Shown piece after piece: positions 40,862-50,333 of a stretch of DNA of 64,000 bases. The notes under the pieces were generated by a model, which saw only the letters and a program-made list of their open reading frames with translations, was not told the DNA's origin and ran no database searches. Location of the stretch: positions 1 to 64,000 of the forward strand of contig JAFVSN010000007.1 of assembly GCA_017503735.1 (NCBI GenBank), read 5' to 3'. The stretch is from Lachnospiraceae bacterium. GTDB lineage: Bacteria > Bacillota > Clostridia > Lachnospirales > Lachnospiraceae. Position 1 is the stretch's first letter; each line of letters begins with the position of its first letter. A program made the position numbers and the translations under genes.

Positions 40862-41958
40862 TGAAGCCTTTTTCACCATTGTATTTTATCAAGGAAAATA
40901 AGGCCCGTTGTGCCGTGTTAATCTTTATGATATTTTTAAGCTTTGCGGCATATTTGGCGGGGTTGTATGTCATGAATGTCATTACAAGCTTTGAGGAGTT
41001 CGGAGAGGAGTTGTACGAGTCGGCAGCGTTTATACATGCAAAAGCGCGGGACGAAGAAGCTTTTCAGAGTTATTGGGAGGCAACAGATGCGGTACGGCAG
41101 GAGGAGAATGTGCGTCTGGTGGACTTGGGATACAGCAATTATCTGAATGTGGAAAGCATCATGAGCTTTACCGTAGGATATCAGTCTATGACGTTTTTAA
41201 ACAGAGAGGATTTTAAGCTGTTTTGTGAAATGAAGGATATTTCCTGTGATGTGGATTCCCTGAGTGGTCGGAGCGTGGTCATGAGTGAGCGGATGGTAAA
41301 CCGTTTGGGCTTAAAGGTAGGAGATGTGCTGACACCGGAAGAGTATAGCGGCGTGTCGGAAGCGTTTACACTGGAAGCAATTACGAATCAAACTACCTAT
41401 GCTTATTACTTTCTTGCAGAAGGAGCAGAGCCCATGAACGCTATGGTGTTAAACACCGGGATGGAAAAAGAAGAGTTTGCGGCCTATCTGGATCGCTTAG
41501 AGGAGCAATATCCGGTACAGATGCACGGCTATGAAGAGGATAAGGCAGAAACAGATCGAACCTTTTCTTTTCTTCCGAAAATCTATATCTCGGTGCTTGT
41601 GTTGCTTGCGATTGTCATGGCGATAACGGTAAACGCGGTGTTTGTGGGGGTGTATCAGGGAAGAACCTTTGAGTTTGCGGTGTATCGTGCCATCGGGATG
41701 GGAAAACGGAAAATAACCGGAAAGATTGTGGGAGAGTTACTTTGGATGGAAGGGATTGCCGTGATAGGAGGCGGACTTCTGTTTTTTCTGGGACTGTATT
41801 TATTCAATCATCTGGTGTTGTATCCGAAGGGATTGTATTTGGATTACTTTAACAATGTGGCGTTTGCCGGGCTGGCACTTTGTAATCTGATTATTTTGGT
41901 ACCGCTTATCATTACCAGATGTCGTCAGATGCATCGGGCAGATATTTGTGAATACTAA
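40861..41958 (+). CDS. FtsX-like ABC transporter permease (second)
   Basis: The start ATG shares one base with the ATPase stop (TGATG). The 365-residue protein has one N-terminal helix (about 15-38), an extracytoplasmic domain (about 40-235) and three C-terminal helices (about 240-360) with YRAIGMGKRKITGKIVGELL, the typical FtsX coupling region. With the permease at 38978 and the ATPase it forms a transporter likely involved in peptide or lipid export, or in resistance, under the two-component system. The substrate is unknown. Confidence 0.88.
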   Translation: MKPFSPLYFIKENKARCAVLIFMIFLSFAAYLAGLYVMNVITSFEEFGEELYESAAFIHAKARDEEAFQSYWEATDAVRQEENVRLVDLGYSNYLNVESIMSFTVGYQSMTFLNREDFKLFCEMKDISCDVDSLSGRSVVMSERMVNRLGLKVGDVLTPEEYSGVSEAFTLEAITNQTTYAYYFLAEGAEPMNAMVLNTGMEKEEFAAYLDRLEEQYPVQMHGYEEDKAETDRTFSFLPKIYISVLVLLAIVMAITVNAVFVGVYQGRTFEFAVYRAIGMGKRKITGKIVGELLWMEGIAVIGGGLLFFLGLYLFNHLVLYPKGLYLDYFNNVAFAGLALCNLIILVPLIITRCRQMHRADICEY

Positions 41959-41967
41959 ATCTCTTGT

Positions 41968-42008
41968 AAGGGAGTGACGCATTCGGATGCGCGCTCCCTT
42001 ATTTGTTC
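41968..42008 (+). terminator. Terminator of the ABC operon
   Basis: AAGGGAGTGACGCA (41968-41981) pairs with TGCGCGCTCCCTT (41988-42000), then ATTTGTT. A weak promoter TTTCAA-17-TACTAT (42082-42110) for the next gene follows. Confidence 0.7.
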
Positions 42009-42141
42009 CGGACCAGAAAAAAAGCAAGCAAGAAACTTCGAAAATAGGACATTATCGGTAAAAACATTACGCTATATGACATTTCAAAGGAGAAAAAAGT
42101 GTGATACTATAAGAGAAGAAGGATAACGAGGAGGTAGCAAA

Positions 42142-43977
42142 ATGGAACAGTATGTTGAATTGAGATTACAAGGCGATGCGTTTGCGGGAGGCTACTCTTG
42201 TGGGCTTACTATGTGTGACGGTCAGTCCACAAGAGAGCTTAAGAGAGTTTTGGAAGATGACAGACAGGTGGTTTACGAAGATAATAGAAAGCATAAGGTA
42301 ACGTTACACAGGGAGAGGTCGGGGGAAGTTGTATTTTTACAGACGACCTTTTTCAATGAAAGTGATGAACCGGCGGTGTTAGAAATGCTGTCCAGCTTTG
42401 CTTTAAAGGGACTTTGCGTCGATTCCTTTTATCGGATGCAGTCTTTCTGGAGTGCGGAGGGAAAGCTTCGTAAGGAGAGTATCTATGATTTGCATTTGGA
42501 ACGTTCTTGGAGCGGAAACGGCTACCGGGTAGAGAAATTCGGTACGGTAGGTTCAATGCCGGTAAGAAAGTATTTCCCGTTCCTTGTATTGGAGAACAGC
42601 GAAACGGGGGAATGTATCGGACTCCAGTTGTATTCCCCGTCTTCCTGGCAGATGGAACTGATTGTAACCGGAAGAGACAACACAGTAACCGTGGCGGGCG
42701 GTATTGCCGACAGAGACTTCGGGAACTGGACAAAGACCGTAGCACCGGGAGAGAGTTTTACAACGCCGAAGGCAGCGGTGGCAGTAGGAGATTCCATTTA
42801 CGATGTATGCGATAAACTGGTAAAGGCGCAGAAGCCGGATATTTCTCCTTTGGATTGTCAGATGGGGATTCTGTTTAACGAATATTGTACCACCTGGGGC
42901 AATCCGAGTCTTGAGAATATTAAGAATATGTGCGATAAGTTAAAGGAGAAAGGATTGCAGTATTTTGTCATGGATTCCGGCTGGTACGGTAATGCGAAAT
43001 ATTGGTGGACCTGTGTGGGCGACTGGGATATTAATGAGACCAAGTTTCCGGGGGGATTAAAACCGATGGCGGATTATGTGAGACAATGCGGCATGATTCC
43101 GGGCATCTGGTTTGAATTCGAGTCGGTAGGTACCGGTTCCAAACATTACAATGTACCGGACCATCTGTTAAAGAGGGATGGGGTGCCGATTACGGTAGGT
43201 GAGCACCGGTTCTTTGATATGGCAGACCCGTGGGTAATTGAGTATTTGAGTGAAAAGGTAATCAAGTTGTTAAAGGATTGCGGTTTCGGCTACATAAAAG
43301 TAGATTACAATGACACCATCGGTATGGGATGTGATGACCCGGATGGGTTCGGAGAAGGGGTGCGGAAATATGCGCTGGCATCCCAGGCGTTTTTTCGTAA
43401 AATCAAGGAGGAGATTCCGGATATCGTCATTGAAAACTGCTCCAGCGGAGGACATCGTTTGGAACCGTCCATGATGGAGATTTCTTCCCAGGCAAGCTTT
43501 TCCGATGCTCATGAGATTCGTTGCATTCCGATTATCGCGGCAAACTTACACCGTGTCATTCGTCCGGAGCAAAGCCAGATTTGGGCGGTGCTTCGAAAGG
43601 AAGACAGCATTCAGAGATTGCAGTACTCCCTTATAAATACATTACTCGGACGCATGTGTATCAGTGGTGATATTTATGAATTGTCCGGGGAACAATGGGA
43701 TTGTGTCGATGAGGGAATGAAGTTTTACCGTGAGGCAGCTCCGATAATTAAGGACGGAAAGACGATATTCATTTCCTGTGAAACAGAAAGCTATTTAAAC
43801 CCGGTGGGAGAGCAAGTGGTAGTTCGTCAATTGGGAAACAGGTATTTAGCGATTGCGCATCGGTTTGGTGCGTCAAAGGAGGTTGCTACGGAGTTCTTAG
43901 AAGGAGCAAAAATACTTGCTTCTTACGGCGAACTTTCCGGGGACTTCAGTGCGAAGGCTTGGATTTATGAAAAATAG
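42142..43977 (+). CDS. Alpha-galactosidase, GH36-type
   Basis: A 611-residue glycoside hydrolase of clan GH-D. The N-terminal beta-sandwich (about 1-230) leads into a TIM barrel with EYCTTWGNPSLENIKNMCDK, MDSGWYGNAKYWW and WFEFESVG. The likely nucleophile is D388 in YIKVDYNDT. CSSGGHRLEPSMMEISSQ follows, and D455 in SFSDAHEI is the probable acid/base. A C-terminal beta domain ends the protein. No signal peptide is visible, so it works inside the cell on imported galactosides such as melibiose or raffinose-type sugars. The ribosome binding site is GAGGAGGTAGC. No sugar transporter is adjacent. Confidence 0.9.
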   Translation: MEQYVELRLQGDAFAGGYSCGLTMCDGQSTRELKRVLEDDRQVVYEDNRKHKVTLHRERSGEVVFLQTTFFNESDEPAVLEMLSSFALKGLCVDSFYRMQSFWSAEGKLRKESIYDLHLERSWSGNGYRVEKFGTVGSMPVRKYFPFLVLENSETGECIGLQLYSPSSWQMELIVTGRDNTVTVAGGIADRDFGNWTKTVAPGESFTTPKAAVAVGDSIYDVCDKLVKAQKPDISPLDCQMGILFNEYCTTWGNPSLENIKNMCDKLKEKGLQYFVMDSGWYGNAKYWWTCVGDWDINETKFPGGLKPMADYVRQCGMIPGIWFEFESVGTGSKHYNVPDHLLKRDGVPITVGEHRFFDMADPWVIEYLSEKVIKLLKDCGFGYIKVDYNDTIGMGCDDPDGFGEGVRKYALASQAFFRKIKEEIPDIVIENCSSGGHRLEPSMMEISSQASFSDAHEIRCIPIIAANLHRVIRPEQSQIWAVLRKEDSIQRLQYSLINTLLGRMCISGDIYELSGEQWDCVDEGMKFYREAAPIIKDGKTIFISCETESYLNPVGEQVVVRQLGNRYLAIAHRFGASKEVATEFLEGAKILASYGELSGDFSAKAWIYEK

Positions 43978-43987
43978 AAGGAAAAAA

Positions 43988-44024
43988 TGCGTCTGCAATT
44001 TTAAGTTGCAGGCGCACTTTTTTT
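43988..44024 (+). terminator. Terminator of the alpha-galactosidase gene
   Basis: TGCGTCTGCAA (43988-43998) pairs with TTGCAGGCGCA (44006-44016), followed by seven T residues. Confidence 0.85.
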
Positions 44025-44067
44025 CGTTGAAAAGCAGTTTTGAACACAACGTGAAGCAAAAATTGTA

Positions 44068-46392
44068 TTATCCTTCTATTTTTTCCAAAGAGACATTCTT
44101 TATCACGAAATCCCCTTCACCGTGACCGAAGTTAAAACATAATCTCCAGTCAAAGTCGGTATTGTGTTCCATGGTAAAGAAAAACTCGTAGGTTTCCGGT
44201 TCGGTACCAAGCGTTAATTTCTGCCACCAACTGGTCGGATATCCCCATCCGTCAAAACGGTTAAAGCCTACGTCAAATTCGCACGGGGTTGTACAAGAAG
44301 CTTCAAAGGAAAGCTTGTAGGTACATCCTTTTTCAAGAAGAATGTCACAGGCCTGTGATTGGATATCCCAAACATTTCTTGTCTTTTTCGGGACCGTTAC
44401 GAGGAAGGCGTTTTCTTCCGGGACCGCAGTATATGTAGCACTACCGTAATAAGTCCAACCAGAAGTAGGAGGTATAAGATTACCTGAGGGAGACTCCTCA
44501 TCGGACTCAATTCCGCAAAAGCTGTTTAAGAAGCGTTTTGCAAAGAACGGACGTCTGTTAAAGTATTCTTTAAATTGGTTGACCTCACCTTCATAGTTCC
44601 AGGCTGCCCAGTCCAGTCCGAAACGGAACCAGGTGGCTTTTGTGGCTTCCCCGTAAGCGGTAGCATAGGCATCAATTTTTGTGCCGACGGAATCCGGGGC
44701 GAAACAGGTTTCCATGATGTGCAGGTAATTCTCATAGAAAGCCTGGCGGAAAGTCTCGTTGTTGCAAAGATTTCTTAAAATTCCCGGAATGTCAAAGTCT
44801 TCGTCGCCTACAGACATGCGATTTAATAAGTCATAGTCAAGCTGGGTTTGTTCACTGCCGTAAAGACCGGTGGAAAATTCTGTGTCGTAAAGAATAAAAC
44901 GCCACTTCCCGTCCGCTTTCGGAAGCTCCGGATTTACGGTTCTTGTGTGCCATACCTGCCAGTTGTTGCTGACACCGTTAGCCCAGTCATTGTTGTTTAT
45001 GTAAGTCTCTACGGTAACATAGTCCATAAGACTTTGGATATCCATGGAATTGCAAAGGGTATTATAATTTTCTTCCTGAGTCATATCCGCAGAGGTAGCC
45101 CAGATGCAAAACTCCCGGAATTCTTCCAAATCTTCTTCGGTTCCTTCTTCAATATCGCTGTTTTTGATAATGGCTACATCATTTTTATCGATACCATAGT
45201 GGGATTCGATATATTCTCCATCGGTTTTTTCTCGAATCATATAAAAGCCCCAAAACTCTCCGTCTATGAATAGGATACACGGTTCCGAAGCCATAACATC
45301 AAATGCAAGATCTTTTGTGAGATCGTGAATCAGCGCATCGCGGAAATGAAGTTCCTGATAGTCGTTTCCGCCGTTACGGAGGGTGACTTTGTCAAATTTC
45401 TCAATCGGAGTACCGTTGACATCCGTGAGTTCATCGAAGAACGTATAATCCATCTTTCCGTTTCCGTATTCTTTTCTGGCATAAAGGCGAAAGCTTTTCT
45501 GGGCGTGGGCACGGGACCAGTTACCGGAAATGCGGGCGCCCACATCGGTGGAATAAACGGCATTTCCCTTTTCAAACACCTGAATCGCTACCGGGAATTC
45601 TGTTTCACGTCCTTTTGTGTTGTAATTGGTTACGTTTTTTACATCACCGGCATCCAACGGTTCATATTCATCACTGTTCAGCCAATCAAAATATTTGGAA
45701 CCGACCATATAAGCACCGGTATCCGGATGGAACAGATAGTCGCTGTCGGTTACCATGGAAATGACTTTAAAATCCGAATAGTAGGAAGCGGTCTTTCCGA
45801 TAAAGTAACTGTTGGTTACAACAGGACCGTAATTGTCTTCCGGAGTTTTTATTACGGCACGGACTACCATGCCTTTATCTACCGGGTCCTTTGGAGGCTG
45901 ATAGCCGGAAAGGTTAATATCGGTAAGGGCACTGTAGACATTCTCTTCTGCCGTATTGTTATAAATCTGGATGTTTTTCTCATAGAGGGAGGTGGTAGCG
46001 GAGGTGCGCGGGTCACTGCCGTCCATGGTATAATAAATGCTTTCCCCCGACTCGCAGGTCAGCGAAAGAAGAAAAGGTTCCTCGTAAAAACCACCTTCTT
46101 TCGAAAAGCGCGGTACCGATGTTATTTGATCTTCGTTCGGAACGTCTTCTTTTGATTCGGAATCTTGTCCGGCAGAAACGGTGTTGTTTTCCGCAGTAAC
46201 ATCGTTATCATCCTTTTCGGAAACGTTTGTGTTGTCTTTTTCGGTTACATCGGTAATCTGCGTTACGTTGTTGCTTGAGGAAGATTCCGGATTGTCGCGA
46301 TCGGAATTACAACCTGTACAAGGCAAAATAAGCGTAGATGCCACCAGGGCAAACAGAAGCGGTCGCAGACCGTATAAGTGATTTTTCTTCAT
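44068..46392 (-). CDS. CotH kinase family lipoprotein with chitobiase-like domain
   Basis: A 774-residue exported lipoprotein: signal peptide with lipobox LPCTGC (C28), then a Ser/Asn/Asp-rich stalk (about 30-90). A CHB_HEX_C (chitobiase C-terminal) domain (about 95-205) contains YYTMDGSDPRTSATT. The CotH domain (about 210-600) contains LRNGGNDYQELHFRDALIHD, FIDGEFWGFYMIREKTDGEY and YDTEFSTGLYG, the motifs of the CotH atypical protein kinases. A C-terminal carbohydrate-binding-like beta domain (about 640-774) follows. It may phosphorylate or bind extracellular proteins or glycans. A promoter TTTACA-17-TATACT (46484-46456, minus) precedes it. Confidence 0.88.
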   Translation of the reverse strand: MKKNHLYGLRPLLFALVASTLILPCTGCNSDRDNPESSSSNNVTQITDVTEKDNTNVSEKDDNDVTAENNTVSAGQDSESKEDVPNEDQITSVPRFSKEGGFYEEPFLLSLTCESGESIYYTMDGSDPRTSATTSLYEKNIQIYNNTAEENVYSALTDINLSGYQPPKDPVDKGMVVRAVIKTPEDNYGPVVTNSYFIGKTASYYSDFKVISMVTDSDYLFHPDTGAYMVGSKYFDWLNSDEYEPLDAGDVKNVTNYNTKGRETEFPVAIQVFEKGNAVYSTDVGARISGNWSRAHAQKSFRLYARKEYGNGKMDYTFFDELTDVNGTPIEKFDKVTLRNGGNDYQELHFRDALIHDLTKDLAFDVMASEPCILFIDGEFWGFYMIREKTDGEYIESHYGIDKNDVAIIKNSDIEEGTEEDLEEFREFCIWATSADMTQEENYNTLCNSMDIQSLMDYVTVETYINNNDWANGVSNNWQVWHTRTVNPELPKADGKWRFILYDTEFSTGLYGSEQTQLDYDLLNRMSVGDEDFDIPGILRNLCNNETFRQAFYENYLHIMETCFAPDSVGTKIDAYATAYGEATKATWFRFGLDWAAWNYEGEVNQFKEYFNRRPFFAKRFLNSFCGIESDEESPSGNLIPPTSGWTYYGSATYTAVPEENAFLVTVPKKTRNVWDIQSQACDILLEKGCTYKLSFEASCTTPCEFDVGFNRFDGWGYPTSWWQKLTLGTEPETYEFFFTMEHNTDFDWRLCFNFGHGEGDFVIKNVSLEKIEG

Positions 46393-46455
46393 AAAAAAAT
46401 ACCTTTCTTTTCTGTAATTATGTTACTGGATTTTGTCATTTAAGACACTTCCTAC

Positions 46456-46484
46456 AGTATAACATAAATCTTGCGGAATGTAAA
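46456..46484 (-). promoter_or_regulatory. Promoter of the CotH lipoprotein gene
   Basis: On the minus strand TTTACA (46484-46479), 17 bases, TATACT (46461-46456). On the plus strand a TATAAT (46573-46578) may serve the divergent gene at 46629, without a clear -35. Confidence 0.65.
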
Positions 46485-46628
46485 TTTTTGTTGATGGATG
46501 AAATGTATTTTTTTAGAAACGGCGACATATAAAATTATTCTGTGAGTATAACCTTTTTAATTTGTGATGTTCTATAATATCGATAAGTGCGTGATGCGCT
46601 ATAAAACACGAAAGGAAGAGGTGTACTT

Positions 46629-49600
46629 ATGAAGAGAAAACTGATGCGTGCGGTTGCCGGTATGCTGACTTTTATGCTTCTGTTCTCCGGTGTAAGCAGT
46701 GCGGTTCCGGCTTATGCGAAGAATGATAAGAAAGCAGAAGTTGAAACGGCAACAAAGCAAGGCAGTGTCCTGACCGTAACCCAGGATATGGTTGGGAAAA
46801 ACGGTAAGGTTACCATTACGGGGGAATGGGACCTGATTGTTGTGCCGAAGGAGATTGATGCTTCTCATGTTGTTTTTGAGAATGCAAAAGCCGGCAAGGT
46901 AGAAATCGAAAGCGGTATCAACAGTAAGATTGATATGAAGTCCGGTGAGTTTGGATCGGTAGCGGTTGTATCTGCGAAGTTAGAAGAGGTAACGGTAGCG
47001 GATGTTATCGACATGATTCGTAAAACCGGTGATTCTGCAGGTGCAGTTAAAAAGTATGAGGATGCACAGGCAAAGAATGAAAAGATTATGAATACCCGTC
47101 CTACATTGGAAACCGGTAAGGATGCTAAGGTAGGAGAGGTAAGTGTTTCCGGTAATGTAAAGGTTGACTTCAGAAACGGAAAGGTTGATGGAGTGAAGGT
47201 AGATGCCGACGGCTCTCAGAAGCAGATGAAAGTTGACATCGCTAACTACAACGGAAACTTTACCGTAAAGCAGAAGGACAGAGAAGACGGAAAGTGGATG
47301 ACTACCCATGTAAAGCTTAAGAATACGCAGATTGGGAATCTTTCCATGGAAGGGGAAGGCAACGGTAACATTATATTAACCGGACAGAAGTCCGAGGTGA
47401 AGGATGTTAAGGTTGATAAGGCACCGGTGATATCCTTAAATGTTCAGGCTGAGAAGGTTGAAATCGGAAAGGATTCCACTAATGTAAAGCTGACGGTTCT
47501 GGCAAAGATTGAGTCCCTTCAGGTAAGCGGTAACGGTGCTTCTCTTGAAGTAGGAAGCTGCGGTAGTGTCGAGGATGCAACGGTAGAGGGAAATAATGTA
47601 AGCATCAGCGGTGACGGTATCCTTAAGAAGGTAGATATTACCGGTGAAGGAGCTTACATTTCCACTAACGGAACCAGTGTAACCGGTAAGAATAATTATG
47701 TTCCGCCGGTGTTAAAGCCGGTAGGCGGAATCAGAGATTTAGGAGGGTTACATATCGTAATCGGTGACTGGTATTCTACTACTCCGGAAGTGGCGGTTAC
47801 GGAAGAGCAACTTGCCCAGGAAAAATACCGTCAGGAAATGATGGAGAAGTATAACTTCACCGTGGAGCAGAAGTTTATTGCAAACTGGGATGATTTTCCG
47901 GATGTATTCCGCACTTCCGTATCTCTGGGTACCCCGGCTGCAAATATCTTTATGATGGAGCAGGGATTCCTTGAGGGTAACAGAGACTATTTCTATGATT
48001 TGTCCAAGTTACATGAGTTTGATTTTGATGCAGAAAAGTGGAATGAAGATGTAAAAGAGCTTATGACCTGGAAAGACGGAATCTATGGTATGTCTGCAGA
48101 TGAGAAGGAAGCAAGAGGCGGCGTTTTCATTAACATGGATTTGTATGAACAGGCAATTGAAAATGCCGGATTGAGCATGGAGGACTATGATCCGTTTATC
48201 TTACAGGAGAACGGAGAATGGACCTGGTCTAAGTTTGAAGAAATCTGTGGTATTCTGGTTGAAAATCTCAATCAGGATTGGGACGGTACTACGAATGACA
48301 AGATTTATGCGTTGACCAGTCAGAATGTGTTTACCTTAAGTGAGCTTGTATATTCCACCGACACCGAGCTTGTGGGCTATGACGAAGCAAAGGGCGAGTA
48401 TGTAAATAATCTTGCAGACCCGAATGTAGAGAAAGCATATGACTTTGCTACCGGTTTGATTGAAAAGGGTTATGATTTGATGGAACCGGACCGCTCAAAC
48501 GGAGAGTACGGAGCATGGAACTGGTTTGCGGAACGCTTTTATGAAGAAAAAGCGGTTATGCAGTTTGGAGAAACCTATTATATGACTGTGGGTACAGCAG
48601 ATTACAGTTCCGGCCAGGCGGTTGTTACCAAATACAATGACATGGATGCAAACATTGCATTCTTGTGTTGTCCGAAGCCGGATGAGGGAGACGGTTCTGA
48701 TAGCTATCATACCTATTTCGCCGATAACGTGGCGGTAATACCGGCATGTTATGATGCAAAGACTGCTGCGGATATCGCATTTGCTTATAATCTTTGGACC
48801 AATCCGGCTCCTGGATATGAGGAAGAGCGTGAGGATGAGTGGAAGGAACGTTATGTACATCACGATTGGGATGAAAGATCCACGGATGAGACCCTTTCCA
48901 TCTTCTATAATGAAGCTACTATAGCAAATACATACATTAACTTCCTGGAAAATTTAGAGCAGTTTACCATGGAGGATGAGTACTTTGAAATCGACGGTAC
49001 CTTGTACTATCGTTGGCAGTTCCATCGTAATGAAGAAGGGGAATATGAGTTAGGATATCTTCTTGATGAGATCATGCCGTATTGGGATGAGACTATAAGG
49101 GTGGCAAACATCAAGAAAAAGATGTATATGCCGACGGCACGTCCGGATGCAACCTTTGATTATGATGCCAGCCCGTACAAGGTGGAAGTGAACCCGGACG
49201 GAACCCTTCGCTTGAAGAAGCATAAGGATCCGGGAAGCCAGGGCTCCGAGATTGTAATTCCGGAGGAATTGTTCGGAAGAAAGGTAGTGGAAATCGCACC
49301 GAATGCGTTCCGTGGCAGAGATATTACCTCCGTAGTTATTCCGGAAGGTGTAACAAAGATTTCACCGTATGCTTTCGGTGAGGATTATGCATTGGTAACG
49401 GTTACTACTCCGGATTCTCTGACCACCATCGGAGATAATGCGTTCTGGAGATGTACGAGTCTCCAGAATATGAACCTGACTGAGAATGTAACAAGTATCG
49501 GTGAATATGCATTCTCTGAGTGCTGGACGGAAGGTGAGTCTAACTTGTTAATTACTACCATGGAAGGTTCTTATGCAGATACCTTTGCACAGGAGCACAA

Positions 49601-50219
49601 CATTCCGGTACAGTATGAAGACCAGATCAGTGAATTTGAGTACATTCGGTTTACTACCGAGTGGGGTGAGGAAATCGCCATTACCGGTTATGTATCCTTG
49701 GCTGAAACCGTAAGAATTCCTGCCTACATTGAAGGCTTGCCGGTAACCGTAGTATCCGGCGGTGCATTTAAGGATTGTACCGATTTTACAAAGGTAGTTC
49801 TTCCGAATACTCTTGCAGAAATCAAGGAAGAAGCATTTGCGGGATGTACCGGCCTTACGGAACTTATTCTTCCGGAGTATGTTTGGGGCATTCAGGCAAG
49901 GGCCTTTGAAGGATGTACCGGCCTTACAAATGTAGTTCTTTCTCGAACACTATTAAATATTGAGGAAGAAGCATTTGCGGGATGTACAGGGCTTACAAAG
50001 ATTGACTTGCCGGAAGAAATAAGTTGGATCAATCGTCGTGCATTTGGAGATTGTATCAATCTTGAGGAAATCTATGTACCGAACAATGCAAATTTGAATT
50101 GGGACACGAGTTTGTTTAACGGATGTGACATTGAAAAGCTTACCGTTGTAACCGATCATAGTGATATGGCATATTTTGCACAAGAAAACGGTATTACGGT
50201 AAAGTCCCCGAATGAGTAA
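46629..50219 (+). CDS. Large secreted chimera: beta-helix-like region, solute-binding-like domain and LRR_5 repeats
   Basis: A 1196-residue protein with a signal peptide (MKRKLMRAVAGMLTFMLLFS to AYA, about 1-29). Residues about 35-355 are short repeated beta strands with VSVSGNVKVDF and GNLSMEGEGNGNIILTG, like a right-handed beta-helix. Residues about 380-835 resemble a family 1 extracellular sugar-binding protein (FVFQxx-type LEGNRDYFYDLSKL, GAWNWFAERFYEEKAVMQFG, AYNLWTNPAPGYEEE). Residues about 885-1190 are BspA-type LRR_5 repeats (AFAGCTGLTELILPE, AFEGCTGLTNVVL). No LPXTG motif, lipobox or C-terminal helix is seen, so it is probably released or held non-covalently. AAGGAAGAGGTG precedes the ATG. 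Confidence 0.82.
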   Translation: MKRKLMRAVAGMLTFMLLFSGVSSAVPAYAKNDKKAEVETATKQGSVLTVTQDMVGKNGKVTITGEWDLIVVPKEIDASHVVFENAKAGKVEIESGINSKIDMKSGEFGSVAVVSAKLEEVTVADVIDMIRKTGDSAGAVKKYEDAQAKNEKIMNTRPTLETGKDAKVGEVSVSGNVKVDFRNGKVDGVKVDADGSQKQMKVDIANYNGNFTVKQKDREDGKWMTTHVKLKNTQIGNLSMEGEGNGNIILTGQKSEVKDVKVDKAPVISLNVQAEKVEIGKDSTNVKLTVLAKIESLQVSGNGASLEVGSCGSVEDATVEGNNVSISGDGILKKVDITGEGAYISTNGTSVTGKNNYVPPVLKPVGGIRDLGGLHIVIGDWYSTTPEVAVTEEQLAQEKYRQEMMEKYNFTVEQKFIANWDDFPDVFRTSVSLGTPAANIFMMEQGFLEGNRDYFYDLSKLHEFDFDAEKWNEDVKELMTWKDGIYGMSADEKEARGGVFINMDLYEQAIENAGLSMEDYDPFILQENGEWTWSKFEEICGILVENLNQDWDGTTNDKIYALTSQNVFTLSELVYSTDTELVGYDEAKGEYVNNLADPNVEKAYDFATGLIEKGYDLMEPDRSNGEYGAWNWFAERFYEEKAVMQFGETYYMTVGTADYSSGQAVVTKYNDMDANIAFLCCPKPDEGDGSDSYHTYFADNVAVIPACYDAKTAADIAFAYNLWTNPAPGYEEEREDEWKERYVHHDWDERSTDETLSIFYNEATIANTYINFLENLEQFTMEDEYFEIDGTLYYRWQFHRNEEGEYELGYLLDEIMPYWDETIRVANIKKKMYMPTARPDATFDYDASPYKVEVNPDGTLRLKKHKDPGSQGSEIVIPEELFGRKVVEIAPNAFRGRDITSVVIPEGVTKISPYAFGEDYALVTVTTPDSLTTIGDNAFWRCTSLQNMNLTENVTSIGEYAFSECWTEGESNLLITTMEGSYADTFAQEHNIPVQYEDQISEFEYIRFTTEWGEEIAITGYVSLAETVRIPAYIEGLPVTVVSGGAFKDCTDFTKVVLPNTLAEIKEEAFAGCTGLTELILPEYVWGIQARAFEGCTGLTNVVLSRTLLNIEEEAFAGCTGLTKIDLPEEISWINRRAFGDCINLEEIYVPNNANLNWDTSLFNGCDIEKLTVVTDHSDMAYFAQENGITVKSPNE

Positions 50220-50280
50220 TTGTTAGGTCGCAACACTTGATTTGTAAAACAAACAATAAAAGCAGATAGAGGAAGAAAGA

Positions 50281-50314
50281 AACCCGCCCGGGAGTAATCT
50301 CGGGCGGGTTTTGA
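50281..50314. terminator. Bidirectional terminator
   Basis: AACCCGCCCG (50281-50290) and CGGGCGGGTT (50301-50310) are perfectly complementary; TTTT runs on the plus side. It separates the converging LRR and HerA-like genes. Confidence 0.8.
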
Positions 50315-50333
50315 CTTTATAGAATGAACACTG

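Noticed and set aside
45325-46155. 276-residue plus-strand ORF
   Set aside because: It is the complement of the CotH kinase gene, which has a signal peptide, domains and a promoter on the minus strand.
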